Shown here: positions 48,857-62,880 of the stretch, one piece after another
Numbering within the stretch: the first letter of the stretch is position 1
How the letters are laid out: each line of letters starts with the position of its first letter
Source: Varroa destructor
Lineage: Eukaryota; Arthropoda; Arachnida; Mesostigmata; Varroidae
Direction: 5' to 3'
Assembly (NCBI RefSeq): GCF_002443255.2
Contig: NW_019211458.1
Coordinates: 41,358,365-41,422,364, forward strand
DNA length: 64,000 bases
Position numbers and translations under genes: made by a program
Notes under the pieces: generated by a model
Told to the model about the DNA's origin: nothing
Seen by the model: the letters and a program-made list of their open reading frames with translations, nothing else
Database searches by the model: none

Positions 48857-51800
48857 CTTTCAATTCCAATTGGGATTTAGATTTGAACATGTTCTTTTTT
48901 TGAAGGGCTATTTATACGGCATGGTTCTTAGAGTCAGCGGTACGTCATGAATAATATGTACAGGTCACATGTAGACAGTTGAAATATCTGTTTTTTACAT
49001 ATTCGTTTTGCTGCAGTGTCACGGAATTTATACTTAGCCAACTGTATTCCGCTCCAGAGGTATTCATAGGAAACACTATTTGCCTTTTTTTCGTGCCATA
49101 ATAAAGAAGTTTTTAAAAAGCGGATCATGCTCATTTTCTTCTATTCGTCCAAAGAGTACCCTCGAAAGTAAGTGGAGTTGCGGAGTCGTATTGGCATTTG
49201 CCCGGAAGTTGGGAGGAACATTCAGCTAGCATTTAGCTTTTTTAAGATTTACACCAGCTGAACGATCACGGTGTAACGAAATAATGTACACACATATTAA
49301 GTACATATACAAATTTGAGTCGAGCGTTTATTGGCTTCGAAATGTTAAGCGAAACTCATAGATATTGCGATGATTAGGTCCAACAATGAACGAAGGTATC
49401 CCATACATATATTTTTTAATATTTCTATATTCGTAAAAAAATCACAGGCTATAGGAGAAAGCTAATTAGACAAAGGCCCTCAATTAATTGGCCAATTTGA
49501 AGTCGGAATCGTGCTTAAAAACTGCAAAGACAGTACGAGCAATTGCTCTCCCACGTAGATCGAATATGGGCGGAGACACCAAAATGTTTGGGTGGAATTA
49601 CGGTAAGAAAGTTTTACTACAGTCATACAACATGCCGAAGACAGACGGTGCAACCCGTATGCATAGGCCTAGAAATTTGCGTGCATCTGCTAGTGAAAGA
49701 TTTAACATTGCAACAAGTACAATGTTGTTGCATTTGTCTATCCGTTTAGCGTATTGTCTCATTCTCCCTGCCGTGGTGGTTACTATGGCGGCTTCTGTTT
49801 GCGTTGTCTGAACGCTGCTTGAGGCGGACAAAAACTTGGATACGCTCAATATGTTGGTTTCGCGCAGCGTACTATAGAGCCTTCGAGATTTTTTTTCTCT
49901 TTTTACTAATTGTTTGAGCATTTCAGGTGAATGCAGCTGCATCCGTATACAGGTAACGCACTCAATGATGTGTGAGAAAGGAAAACAAAAAGTGTCCACA
50001 ATATGTGAAGGAGAACTCAGGGTGATTTCCGATGAAAAGTAATCATATGAATGTCTCTCACAACCCTGTTATTATGCCGTCCCTAAATAGATCAAGCATT
50101 ACTAATCCTAAATTTACAAACGTAGAATATTGCTCCGATTTGTGACTATTCGGTAACTGTCGCTTATTTTCTAAAAGAGTAAATCGCAAACTGAAAAAAA
50201 AAAATAAAAAACTGACGTGTATAAAAGTAGCCATACAGAAAACGGAGTGCGACTATAACAATTTTCAGATGGACAATAACCACTAGAAGATATTTACCAG
50301 CAAGAAGTTCGGCTGTCTTTCTTGGCCGTCTTGATTTTAAAGTAAGAAACAAAGCCCCGAAGGTCTAATAAGACTAGAAGGTTTATCTTGTTCAGAATAG
50401 TCGTAATATTGTTTTCTACACAATCTAGATCGCGTTTTCGGAACATGCTACAACATTTTATGAAAACCGTGAACTACGCATCTCGGCAAAGCGTAAGAGA
50501 CAACAAGGGCAACATTTCATGTCTGCTCTGAAAAATATAATGGAAACGTGAAGCTATGCAGAGTAATATGAAGTTTTTCCAAACAGTTAAACAGCGTTCT
50601 AAAGAAGACTATCTAGGGAGACAACATGTCTGAACACTGCCACGGTTGTTGCCGATTTTTTTTTACCTGAGACCTAGGGCTTTAATTGGGTCTCCGCTGC
50701 TACAGTTTCCCACGTTACTAATAATCAGGGACTAGCTATTTGATAGAAACAAATATATCGTATCCTTTCACTTTTGACCTTAAAGGCTAATGTTAGCACG
50801 TTTGAAGAAAAACAACTTTGTGATAAACATTACAAATATATAGGTAAAATTAACGATTCAGTAACACGGGACGGCTCAGGCCAGTGCAAAGTATAAAGGC
50901 CCGTTCTCCTTTCCGAACACGGCAAAGAACTATAACTCGTAATTGCTGCTTTCATTAGCACCTTATAAAAATTATGCAACGATTGCACTTAGATTACTGT
51001 TCATTGCGCATCATTAACGCCAAAGTGAGCACGGTAAACATTAAGTGAAGAGAAACGGACGATAATCATCCGGTAATTTATTTTCTCATTGATAGTAATA
51101 ATAATTATTTAGCAATGAATTTACCTTGTGTTAGCTAACATTCTCCACTAAGCCATATAAAGAGCCAGTCTAAGCTTTGCAGTGATAAAAATAGTACGAA
51201 AGCTAATGGGAACACGTTGAACTCACACTGTTCTTGTATTTTCCTTGGACGATATTCCTATCTGGCTTAAATTATGGCTAGTTATTTAGGGAAAGCATGT
51301 GTTATTATATCTACCTTTAAACTGGCAATCAAATTTTTTGCTGATATAAAACATAGTGTGCTCTGTTAGCTTGCTAGGTAAGAATACTCGTTGCTTTCTG
51401 CGTCTCATACATTATGATTATCTTAAAAAGTATTTTAATTATACGATAGTTTTATATACATTATAAATATGGATACCGCCGTCGAATAGGGAAGCCTAAC
51501 ACGTTTTCACGACTTGCAAGAATAGCACCATGTTAAGGTCCTGCGGAGGCCGAGATACTGCACCATTGTTCAGGATCATAAAGGAGATGGCCAAGCCAGC
51601 CTCAATGACTGCGTAGGCCAAACAAAATACAGCGAAATAATAACCAGTAAACAGACGGCGTAGTCACGTTCTGACGAGTGGAACTAAAATTTCTATAATG
51701 ATTCAATACGATATCATCACTGCCATTCACAGATACATACAAGCACGATTTCGTAACTCTGTTAATCGCTAATTCAAGCTAATCGTCGGAATTACATTTG

Positions 51801-52768
51801 AACCATATTCTTTAGGTAATACCTGTTACTAAGTGACCAAAAGAAACGTATCTTTTACTACGCACGTGAAACATGACCATTCATACATGTTCCAAGAAGG
51901 ACCATGCTTCTGGGTAAACCCAGTTACAGGCAGTGGAATTTTATTCAATGTATACGGTGAAGTCAAAAGCAAGATCGTATTTACTTGTCCGATCAGTAGA
52001 TCGGAACGCGAAGAAAAGGTTTTGCAGGCCTAAACTGCGAAGACTTCGGCGAAACGAACGCCATCACTCTAACAATCAGCTTGCTTGCACTAAAGGCTCC
52101 TAGAGACTGCATAGACTCATTAGACTTCCTTGGAATCGAGCGTCCCTAACTATCATCTCTAAGACTTAAATAAGCAGAAACAAAAATGCGCTATCAGCTA
52201 CTTAGTTCGAGCACCACATAAGATGTCATCATTTATTACAATAGTGAAAATAGATAGAGCCTCGTGGTGACAATACTGTTTTGCCCTGCCAAACATTGTT
52301 AGCACGAATATACTGCTTGACAAAAAGGACGTTTCAAGATTCCCCTTCTCTACCGTCCTGTCATCATTAGCCATTGCCTTCTGGCTTTTACAAGTATATA
52401 CAAATATAGCTTAAAACATTAGTTCCTTATACGGGCTGACAGATCGAGAGGGTTAGCGTGTCACGACGGCTTCTTACTAATGCCACCACGGAACGACATG
52501 GGCTGACAACAAACCGTAAAATTACAACAGGTGTAATTTGTTGAAGTTCACTCCCGCTGGCCAAGTATCATGTAGCTGTAGAAGACTGGCGTGACTGTCG
52601 ACTCGTATAGGGTTTAGGTAAGATGGAAACAGCAACGCTTACAGCTGAATATATTCCAAGGTGTTGTCAATATGGATGCTAATATCTATCGGCCTAATTT
52701 TGTTAGGCAACAGGTCCGATAAGACGTGCGACTTGTTCATTATTGTTGAAGCTAGATCACATGTAACT

Positions 52769-52792
52769 GCTATAAAAATATGATTTTATAGC
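52769..52792. repeat. 9-bp perfect hairpin
   Basis: GCTATAAAA at 52769-52777 pairs with TTTTATAGC at 52784-52792 across six bases. Confidence 0.7.
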
Positions 52793-53700
52793 TAACGCCC
52801 TTCAATGACGTGAAGTGTTAGGTATACAAAAGCCCGTTTAAGAAGTAGGTGTTATCTTGCATTTACAGCTAGGCTAATAACGTCGAATCTGCCGCCTTCT
52901 TATGATAGAAACGTTTGTCCATTTGCGCCGCAAACCTCGAATTTCTATTCAGTTTACTTGGATTGGATCGGGAAAGAGTATCTAAGGTTAGGTTTATGAT
53001 TTAACCGCGAGGCAAGACAGAGGAACGCATCATGTTTTAAAAAGAGGCTTTTCGATGGCTAAATTATATAAAATACTAACGGTTAGGAATCTAGCCAGTA
53101 AAAAGAAGCGAGCTAGCATAAACGAGATAGGTCTCAGGATTCTCAGGGGGATATTAGAATGTGTCCCTATCCTGGCATTGTATCAAAACGAACAGAAGAA
53201 AGCCCCGCTTGTCAATAGAACCGCAGTTGTTTCCTGGTACAATTTAACGGGTGATCCAAAAATGGCTTCACGGAACTAAACAATTTGATAACATTTTCTT
53301 ATATCATACTTAATTTCTTAACATACCAATAGCAGTAGTTAAAAATAGTAATACCTAAGTTAATTTTAGCCTTGCGGTAGTACAAATGCAATTAGCTTTG
53401 TTATGTGTTTAATTGGACGGGTAGGCCCGTAAGTTGTAAAGGGCCACAGGCGACAAAACAATGCGTGGAAGAAGATTCTATTTAGCCATAGTCATGCCAT
53501 TAGCTTGTCTAACACCGCAGTAATTAAAAAATTTAAGTCTGCTACGTTGAAAGAAATGCTGTCATTCTGAGTAACTCAAACACTACAGACATAGCTATAG
53601 TATTGGCAAAAAGGACTTTATCCCTTTTACGTTCTTGTCCTGGATGAAATGCGGGAATAAGATTCGATTTCGATATATACCAGAGCCTTCTAAAAACCTG

Positions 53701-53719
53701 TTTTTTTTTTTTTTTTTTT
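53701..53719. repeat. Poly(T) run, 19 T
   Basis: Uninterrupted T run. Read on the minus strand it could be the poly(A) tail of a retrotransposed copy, but I recognise no element at its 3' side on the plus strand (53720 onward). Confidence 0.9.
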
Positions 53720-56700
53720 AATGCTAACTAAGTTCCTTTTGATCGACGGAATCTCTAACTATATATTTTATATGATTTATCTACACGACTAGCTCCTCGA
53801 TATTTGGCTCGGGGTTGATCCAGAATTCGATGCAGAAAATCAAAAGACTGTGCATCTTAACAGCGTTTAGAAGAATCTACGTGTCCAAAGTATTCTGTTT
53901 AATGAAACAGTACAGCGTATAAACAAAATACGCAGAGGAGTACATTTGAAGGCTTTGTGGTAAACATGAATTGGGTCGTACAATTATATAGCGTGCTCGC
54001 TTGATACGAGCGAATCGATTAGAGGCAATTTCGTACTTTCCGGGCTTGTTTCTAAATGTAAATCTCTCATGTTTTCAGTTTAGCACGTACATAGTTCTAC
54101 TCGATTTAAAAGCACGGTGCCCTATCTTGTAAGGAACAGATTTATAGGATTAGGGTTTTCGGTTATTTTCTCACTATGGCTAATCCAAACCAAGAGGAAA
54201 GCTAGAAAAGGGCCCTTTTTCGAAACAGAAGGAAAAGATAACTCAATGTAACAAAGCTTAATTATGCTAGCGGAATATAGACGGTAAGGATTTTTGTTGC
54301 ATCGTACAGTATGCTACGCGCAATTGCGATCTAAGTTACCAGCATACGTTGGATGGTTTTGAATAGGAAGTATTAAGATGTTTCGTACATTTGACCTGGG
54401 TGTCTTTGCGAATTCGTACGAAGAAGTCTCCAGGATGTCTTCGATGGTGTATAACGAAGTCATCCTTTTTCTATATTATTTTTCACAGGATGACGGTCGC
54501 CGTCAACGTGCCTAATACGTCACTAACACATCAACGTACGTACAGCCAAAGAGGCCACCGGCCTGTGTTCTACTATCGAACCGCACCACTTCGCCAAAGT
54601 GATGAGGGCCATCATGTGTTTACTTACTCGCATGCTGCCTTATCCTTGAACTAATAATGATCCTAGAAGCAATCAAGAAATCTCGTCAGTGAACGAGATG
54701 TTCCCGCTGTTGAACGAGCAAATAAAATCTTCGTCTGGCTAAACGCCAGGAAAACGTTCGGCTCGAAACGTAAGTAGAAGATTTGGTGTGTCATGTTATC
54801 CCTTTTGATGTGGCATTGATTTTGCTGGAAAGCGGTAATTACAAGAAACGCTAGTGACATTCCAACTGTAAAAGTCAACCGTAGAAATAATTTGACCGTT
54901 ACAACATGCGATACTCTTCACTGTTCAGGCGTAATCATCACGGTTACGGCTGCAGATTAACATGCTCCATAGTGAGGTTTTTAACTAGGATTTAGTGATA
55001 TTTATAATACCAATGCAAAGTGCATAGTAATCTTATCGGACTATTACATTAGGCAGACAACCACTTTTTTGCGGAGTAGACGATTTTGATTTAAAGCCGA
55101 TGGGGGCGGTGATAGAATTGTATGATCTGTTCCTAGCACGAGCACGTATTGCACATGTCGAGATATGTTGGCAAGACAAAACGTCTCTATTCGTCTCGAA
55201 TAAATTGTGTGACCCAAGTCAATCAGCCTGATCAGCTTGAGTGAAGCTAAAAAAAAAAACCTAATCACTCCTTGAGCGTGGGTATTATAAGGTTTATTTG
55301 AACATAAGGATTCTTGTTTTCATCTATTACTAAAAAGCAGTCAGCACAGATAGCTTAAACATTTACTGGATGTGTGTTCCAGTTTTGTATGATTCGACGC
55401 GCTTATGTACGTTTCGCTGTGAGTTTATTTCGACATTTCGAAGAAACGGTCCAGATCTATAGCTGAACCGTGGAGGCTGACCACTAGAGATTCTAAATGC
55501 CAATCCGGTGCTCGTCTGTACGTGTAGCGAGACGCACAAATGTATGCTGCCTTTCCGGCAGGCCGGGGTCGTTAAACCTTATCTCAACGTTAACATTAAC
55601 ATAAAGTGGGTTAACATATTTGTGGCTGTCTATAAGCGCCTTTCCCTACGAAACGCATTTAGATGGCCACAATCGTATTGAATAATGGCAGATTTTGTCA
55701 CCTTTGCAGCGAGCTTGCTAATCTACGTTCAAGTAGGTGCCTTTCTACAGAGAAAATCGCGTCCAGCACAAACTTACCTCGAACAGTTTTGAGCTCAGTT
55801 TCACACGATGGTCGTATCCGAAGGCGTTATTTTTCTAATATTAGAATATAAATCTAGCAGATAAAAGGCGCGAATTGCAGAGGTTCAAGCTGACACATGT
55901 ATGTTTAGTATGTGCAAGAGCAGAAGCCGAAAAACTAGATACGGATTTACATAAGTGCGGAACAAAATAACGCGGATAAGCATCGACGTTGTAAGTACTA
56001 CTGATAAGATACGCTCACTCAAGCTCTGCACTAGACAAAGTTTATTTGGCGTGCTTTCGCTGATTCTCTCCTTATGCAGGACATGGCCTGAGCATACGGT
56101 ACCTAAATCTGCTGAGCGTCGGGCATTGACCCGTCCAACACATAATGAATTTAACCACTCCAGCAATCATTGGCGACGTAATCGTACCACTATTACTAAA
56201 GCGCTGAGTACGCCGTCAACTTTTCCGACAACTAAATGAACCAATCCACACACACTCGCATTGTGGCACGTCTACACGTGATAATCTACGCCATCCAAAA
56301 GGTGCCACATATGAGATTACTAGGCATTCTGATATACGAAATTGCCACTTACCCGTGTTAACTTAATTACGCAGATATTTTATGATAATGATATTATAAT
56401 AATACATTAAATATGATACTGTGCGCAATCTGCAAATACAGTGCGAAAGCTTAAGCATCAAATTGCCGTTTCATAAATTCACCGTAACTCTATACCGCAT
56501 TGGCTATTTGTCATAGAAGATCAACAATGAGCTCGTCAGGATTTTGCATGCAGTATAAAGTTCGTTGTTTTTGTGTTACGCGCCGATATTTAATGTCGGC
56601 TTTTTCTAAGATCGACCCTGGACTAAACAATCGGCATCGGTTTCAACGTGTGGAGAAGAGTCAAGCGGCTCGAGCGATCTGCACCGCAGGACAGAGGAGT

Positions 56701-57002
56701 TTATGACTCTTCTCTCTTAACGGGCAAATCATCACCAGTGTCTTCATTCTGTTATTGTAAACGCTCTATGACAAATACCCTTGTCCGGTATTCAGTTGTA
56801 AGCATGTTGTTTTATGGAACAATCATGGCTGCAAACCTAACACTAAAGGCCTTTTGTAAAGACCAATGTAAAAACAAATTGTATTCATCCAGTTGCGCAA
56901 GATCAGATTCAAGTTTTGTTGTATAAAGATCACAATTATAGAAAGTGTGTTTCTAAGATATTTAAATAAGAAAAAACGTTTATTTTTCATCTGGGTTACC
57001 AT

Positions 57003-57320
57003 TCAGTAGGGACAAAATACAATGAGACTGAGTACAAAAGAAAACAGCGTAGCGATATATAAAAATTTGCTATGATATTTTCGTACGACTGAGGTGGAAG
57101 CGATTCGGGGTTTTCCGCCTGGAACGTCTAGCGTGCGTTCCTCATCACTACAGACTACCGTGTCCCTGAAAATAAGCTCAAAGAAACATCCACATCGTAT
57201 TTTGTATTTTAAAAAATGAATGATAACTTGTAACTCTCTCAGAAATATCCTAGCCGGAAATGTGTTCGGTTTGATTGACTGAAGTCGCTGGTAGCCGTTG
57301 ATGGTTCGTTTATAAAACAA
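57003..57320 (-). pseudogene. Possible Tc1/mariner-like transposase relic, very weak
   Basis: A 105-codon minus-strand frame carries, at about residues 36-62, FLKYK, then F-x-x-x-FRDTVVCSDEER. This recalls the first catalytic Asp region of Tc1/mariner transposases, where a FA-x-K-Y helix is followed by W-x-x-V-x-FSDE. Gly-Gly-Lys-Pro-Arg and R-K-Y-H follow at roughly the usual spacing. The expected VMVWG strand is absent (SFVLSLIV lies there) and no terminal inverted repeats were found. The match is short and could be chance. Confidence 0.18.
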
Positions 57321-57939
57321 TCAAAGCTTAAATGAGCTTAGATATACAGATTGCATGTACAGGATAGTTGCAGAGTTGTAAAACACGGAAGCACATATTG
57401 GTTTGCATGTTTAAAAACGAACGTTATTTATTAATCTGTTCTGTTAACTGCTTTGTAACGAGAGATCAATCAATCTCTTATCCAGATCGATTTTATACAT
57501 ATGAAATGTTTACCGTAAAACAATAAAGTTTCACGTCTATATCAGTGGATAACTTATCGAGTATCCCATGTTTCGTCGTAATCGTTTCCAGGTTTGGATA
57601 TATCAAAGTCGAATTATTTAGAGGTATCATATTTTCACCTTTACCTTTTGTACAGCAAAATGAATTACAAGGCGATGCCACTCGTGGTGACATCATTGAT
57701 GCTGACTAATCTCTAATATATCAACCTTAAATAACGCGTGGTTGCTGGTGATCTATCATCTAAATATTTAGAAACTGACGGCTTAAAAGAAATCTCTGAA
57801 GCTTTCGAATCAAAGGCGGAACTTCGAAGTAAATACTCGTGGCGGCAGCAACCGGCAGAACTCATAAATTCCGATTGACTTATTAGATGGTCGTTCGAGG
57901 CAATGCCTAACGGTATAAGTAGCGTACGATACTTAGCAA

Positions 57940-57993
57940 CTCTCCCTCTCTATTTCGCTCTCTTTCCCTATCCCCTTTTCTTTCCTCTTTACC
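57940..57993. repeat. Polypyrimidine tract, 54 bp
   Basis: C/T-rich on the plus strand with only a few interruptions. No exon follows that would make it a splice acceptor tract. Confidence 0.8.
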
Positions 57994-60900
57994 GCGAGCA
58001 CTGTTATTTGTCACCGTCGCAAGCATTCTATCTTCGTTAAAGTACAATGGACGGATGAAAAGAATGTAGCACCGAGTACTGCCAATGAACACGGTGCAAG
58101 GAAAAGCATGGCCAAATATAAAATTATATAGAACGCAATAAATAAATAGGGTATTTAAAGGCAAAACTGTGAACATTTAGAGAAGGAACTAATTAATGTT
58201 CAGCGTGAGATAGGTTATTATGCCGGCAAGGCCCGCGGATAATACCTCACTGAATAGTTAATCTAAAATAGAACAGCAACAAAGGTGACCCTATGTAAAC
58301 TTATATGGATATAAAGATGCAAAAGTCTACAACAACGGAAAAAATAGATAACCTTATGTACGCGGCATACATATTTACATTTAGCTCACAAGCGCGTCCT
58401 TGTCCCACCAGCGCCTGTGTACCTTTCGCGTTCAGAATGAAGTGACCTCTTGGAGGTATGGCGCCCCTAAAGCTGTATGGCGCTACTTTGCTTTCGACAA
58501 CGAGCCATAATAGTGGCGATACAACGTTTAGGATAATTTCGAAAACGTTTCATTGACTCTCTCGTGCTGTTTTTGAACTCTCGTCGAACAAATTTCTCTA
58601 GTTCAATTTTGTCTTTAGCTTTTGTTCCTGAGTCCTATTTTGGCGTTTCGACCTCTTACATACGCACGCGGTTTTGCCAGGTAGCACTGGCCGACAGCCA
58701 AAACTAGGCCAACGGGCAACTGGTCACGACTCTTAATTGTGTCTTATTAGAAGCAGGAGTTGGCAGCAGCTTCTGAACTCTGGAAGACCGTTGCCGGTCA
58801 CCCCTTCGAATGCGGTCAACGTTGTTTTGTCTCAGGTAGTCGTTTACCTCCAGTTCTCTAAAGTAGGTCTCATTACCTCATCGAGATATCACAAACGTAT
58901 CCAAAAGTGGATGTATATAGATAGCGTTTCGGAGATTGATTACCGGATGATCTGCATGCAGGATCAGTTCGAAGGAATGGTTACAGAGAATACTATTTGC
59001 AGTCTTCTTTATCAGTATTACGAGTCCTGGTTTTTTCAAAAGTAAATTGTCGAACATTTTTTTGAACAAAGAGTAGACGGAAGTAGACCACTGATTTTTC
59101 CTTGTTACTGCTTTTGGATACATTTCTTATGATTGACTTCTGGAGAACCTATCTTATTCGACTGTAATACCTATAAGCAGTTATCTGTATACTTACAACG
59201 ATTTCCTCTAATTTCACTTTCCTTAGAGAAGCCGAAGCATTTGATGAAAATCAGTAGACCTCAACTTGACGTGTGTATCATAGCATCTCTGCATTGCTAT
59301 TGGAAGGCTAACAACACATGAATTCAACGCACGAAATGTAGTATTTGTTTGTTGTCCTCAGCTTTTTCAGTTTTCGGAAAGGAACAACTTGACGTCATAT
59401 ATATGTATTATTCTAGAACTGGGTGATCTGTTAGACAAACGTGCAGCATTTATGAGGATTATTTAATAATCAGTGAAGCCTGATTGTTAGAAAATGAAAT
59501 GCTGGCAGTTGAACGCTGCAAATGTAAGCCGCACGAATGAAGTTAAACGGCGTAGTAAGATTTTTGAGGATTGTTAACATTTTCAGTAAGCAGACCTCCT
59601 TTTGTTGTAACTACTATATATATTCGCCATATTTTGGTAGCGTCATTTCAATGGAACTCCCATTGTTTTGGTGAATTTGTCAGGGGGTTACCTACGAATT
59701 ACGCCAAAGATATATAGTAAGATGAAAAGATTGTGAATCCCAACTCGCATTTTCAGTACGATACCTTCTAATGGAGTGCTTAACCGTGTAAATGTATATC
59801 TGTATAAAATTGACCGAAGCTATTTAGCGGGTGAGAAATTTCAATGAACTCATAAATCATATTAAACAGAATAACGTCACTTTGGTAAATGTTAGATATA
59901 CCTTTCTTTGATAGCCCCCCACTGAGGAAAGGAAGTCTAAACTATAAACGTTACATTTTAGCACTAGACGATATCCTTGCCTGTGAACGTACTCAAACAG
60001 CTTACTGTCATAAATAGCTAAAACGCTAAAGAGAAATTTTATTTACTATATTTCTCTCCTAATGGTGCTCCCCGACCCACTCGATACTCCCATAGAAGCA
60101 AATAAAAAATGACTTGCCATGGGGGACATGATAGGATATTAAGCAATTTTATGCGACAGTGAATTTTTTAATAGAAACTGGTGTATGTTTAATTTACTGT
60201 CAACTATCGAACATGGTCTTACATAAAACAGCATATCTTTTTAGGCCGAAAGAGATCTATATAAGCTCTGAATAAGGGGCTGAAGATAAACTAAGGCGTT
60301 GAACCTATTAAGCGGGTATGAACCTGACAATTCAAGGTGTTGTCGAATATTGATCGGAAATGGTTCCCCGTGTTGGTACGCTACTCAAGGCAAGTCCTAC
60401 TGTGAGGGTGTACATACCGGTACATCGCAATTATTATCCCGCTCATGAAGAACAAGTTACTGCAAAGGATAAGAACAGGCGACGTTTTATTTTATTATAA
60501 TCTCTATAAATAACTCTCGATACTTTATTTGATACTTAATAATAGTTCGCAAGATTGTAAAAGTTGACTAAACATCTCTTTTTCTTTTTCATATATGTTC
60601 TACACGTGTAAACAAGTTAATGAATTTAAATGAGGTCGTATGATCCTTCGAGGAGAGTCATATTTAGGATGATCAAATCGACTATCTTTCCAAGGATGGA
60701 AGAAACCTGGTCGATTAGATTTTTACAAGAGTCAATGGCGGGTACACTAATTACAGTATGAAGGTCATTCTAAGACGAAAAAAATTGATATCTGGGGGGT
60801 CAGTTTACAGCGTCCAAGCGTCAAAAAAAGAGTCCAAATTAGTAAGCACAGGAGTCTCAATCAATTGCCCTAATAGACATCAATGAAACCGCGGTTGCGG

Positions 60901-62179
60901 TTTGGTGTCAATGTTTATTATTATCTAGTTTTGGCTAGGTTTTATTACATCGCATGACAGTATTTTTCAATTAAGGCTTTTTCGCGGTATTTTGCTGGGT
61001 CAATTGTCATTTTTAATAGTACCCACTAAAAAAAAAGCATTCGTTCAGGTCTCCGCCGGTGCTTCTAAATTTCGTGCTGCAATGAAAATTCTTTCAACTC
61101 ACTTTTGCAACAAAAATAACCATGTCAATGAATTTAAAAATCAGTTGTATTCGACATATTGTTACAATTTATCCTTAGCCAATGAACCCAAAATCGGATA
61201 TTAAATTGTCAAGCAGATTCTCCCTTATACGCAAAATGTACTTACTTACGTGCCCAACTCCAGTAATCGTTCCTAGGTAATTGTAAATTTACGTAAGGAA
61301 TATCTGTCGGGTTATGTTTCCTTCAATCCTAAAGTTAAATAAAATGACACTTTTCCGCCGAATTATTATAGTAACAATGTGTTTTTTTTTTAGTCGGCTT
61401 ATGCTACACCTTAAAGTACCAAAAGCGAATTTTGAAAAATCTTGTATAACAGCGAAGGTAAAAATTAATATGAGGAAAGAGCATTCCGAAGTGGGATAAC
61501 ATGAAGCACCCTAGCACCTACCATGACAGCTGGCTTTGAAGGCGGGAAAACAGAAATTAGGATTAAGGCTTATCAACTCCACCGTACAATTTCACGTGTC
61601 CAATGATTATATGGCCATAGTTCCGAGTTTTCGTTACCATACGAATCATACTAGGCAAGATGCGTGAATTAAAAAGTTATCTAAAATTTAATTTGAGGTT
61701 TTCCAACCGCCCCAGGACTGCGTACGGTTTGCCTGTTACTGTAGTATTGTACGTACCGAAATTATGACATCGCCTTCCGCCAGCCGACGTATGGCTGGGG
61801 CGCTCCTGTCAACTTGAGCCTGGGTACTATTTCATCCGTTTCGAAATTGGGTGTTGCCTCCCATCAACCTATTCCGAAAGAGGCTTCCGTCTGCTTTGTT
61901 GAACTCAAGAAAACTGGACCATGCGATTTGTTCAGTTCCTCCAGCTTTTCGAGCTATTACCCAGAGTGATATGCGTTTTTACGAATCATTTTGGAACAGA
62001 ACGCAGCTCAATTCAAATAGCTTGCTAGATGCAAAAACCTTATTCAACAGCCGCTTCCAATTACATTGCTGTTACTCGTTTGTACATATGGAATTCAGTC
62101 AACACTATTGCGCTCGGGTATTTTGTATACGATATTTCAGTACCGTACAATAATAAATAAGCTTTGAAATTTGCTCTAC

Positions 62180-62237
62180 TTTTTCTTTATTTTTTTTTTT
62201 TAATTTTTATTTTTTTCTTAACATTTAAAATTTTTTT
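62180..62237. repeat. T-rich low-complexity tract
   Basis: Runs of up to 13 T separated by A or C over about 58 bp. Confidence 0.85.
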
Positions 62238-62880
62238 AGCATTTTAAAATGGAGTGAACCTACTTAGATGTTTAGTTGAATGCATTTGTGCAGGTGAGAA
62301 TTATACTGATTTACTTTGGCATTTACTTATGAGGCAAGACATTGTAGCGCTTAATCCTAGCCGCCATGAACACATTTCAAAAGTGCCGCTGAAGTATACT
62401 AAATACAGTTGTTGCTGAACGAAAGATGCGAAGGTTTACTTAGAAACAAATAGCACTTAACGCCGATGCGAGGTGATCTATCTTCAAGTCAATTATGGGT
62501 ATTTATATGCTAATCTTTGATACTCTGCTTCATCATGGCTAAAATGTTCACCACATAGTACTATTATTATTTTCTTTCGAAAGTACATCAAGTACACACA
62601 TATGTCTCTTAAATTTCACATTCGATTCAATATCAAACCTCGCCTACCTTCTAAATTACCCAAACCCTTTAGTCAAAAGCGGTGCATTTGGACTTGGCTT
62701 GAGCGATTTACAGATCATAGGGGCGACCTCAATTACGCAAGCAGCAAGGAATCGGTCCTGCCCTTTATACGTCCCTCTGTTTGCCCTCGCCATTTTTGTC
62801 CTTATCACTCTTTAGAAGGTCAATTTTTAGTTGGTTGCAATCTTCTAACTGTTTCCTTTTTCATATGTGCTTTGTCTCCA

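Larger units (their letters stand above)
45807..57000. other. No supportable gene; AT-rich non-coding stretch
   Basis: Besides the hairpins and T-run listed separately I see nothing identifiable in these 11 kb. Open frames on both strands overlap at 49488-49999 (107 codons plus, 133 minus) and at 55885-56239 (94 plus, 93 minus), with no motif in any. The frame at 51833-52033 reads like protein but is short and unmatched. Confidence 0.55.
57321..62880. other. No supportable gene; AT-rich non-coding stretch
   Basis: Only simple tracts are identifiable. Frames at 58737-59045 (102 codons) and 61851-62153 (100 codons) have no motif. A small CCAGCC/GGCTGG hairpin lies at 61780-61798. Confidence 0.55.

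Noticed and set aside
49488..49999. Overlapping frames of 107 (plus) and 133 (minus) codons
   Set aside because: Neither has a recognisable domain, splice sites or a polyadenylation signal; lengths are near chance expectation.
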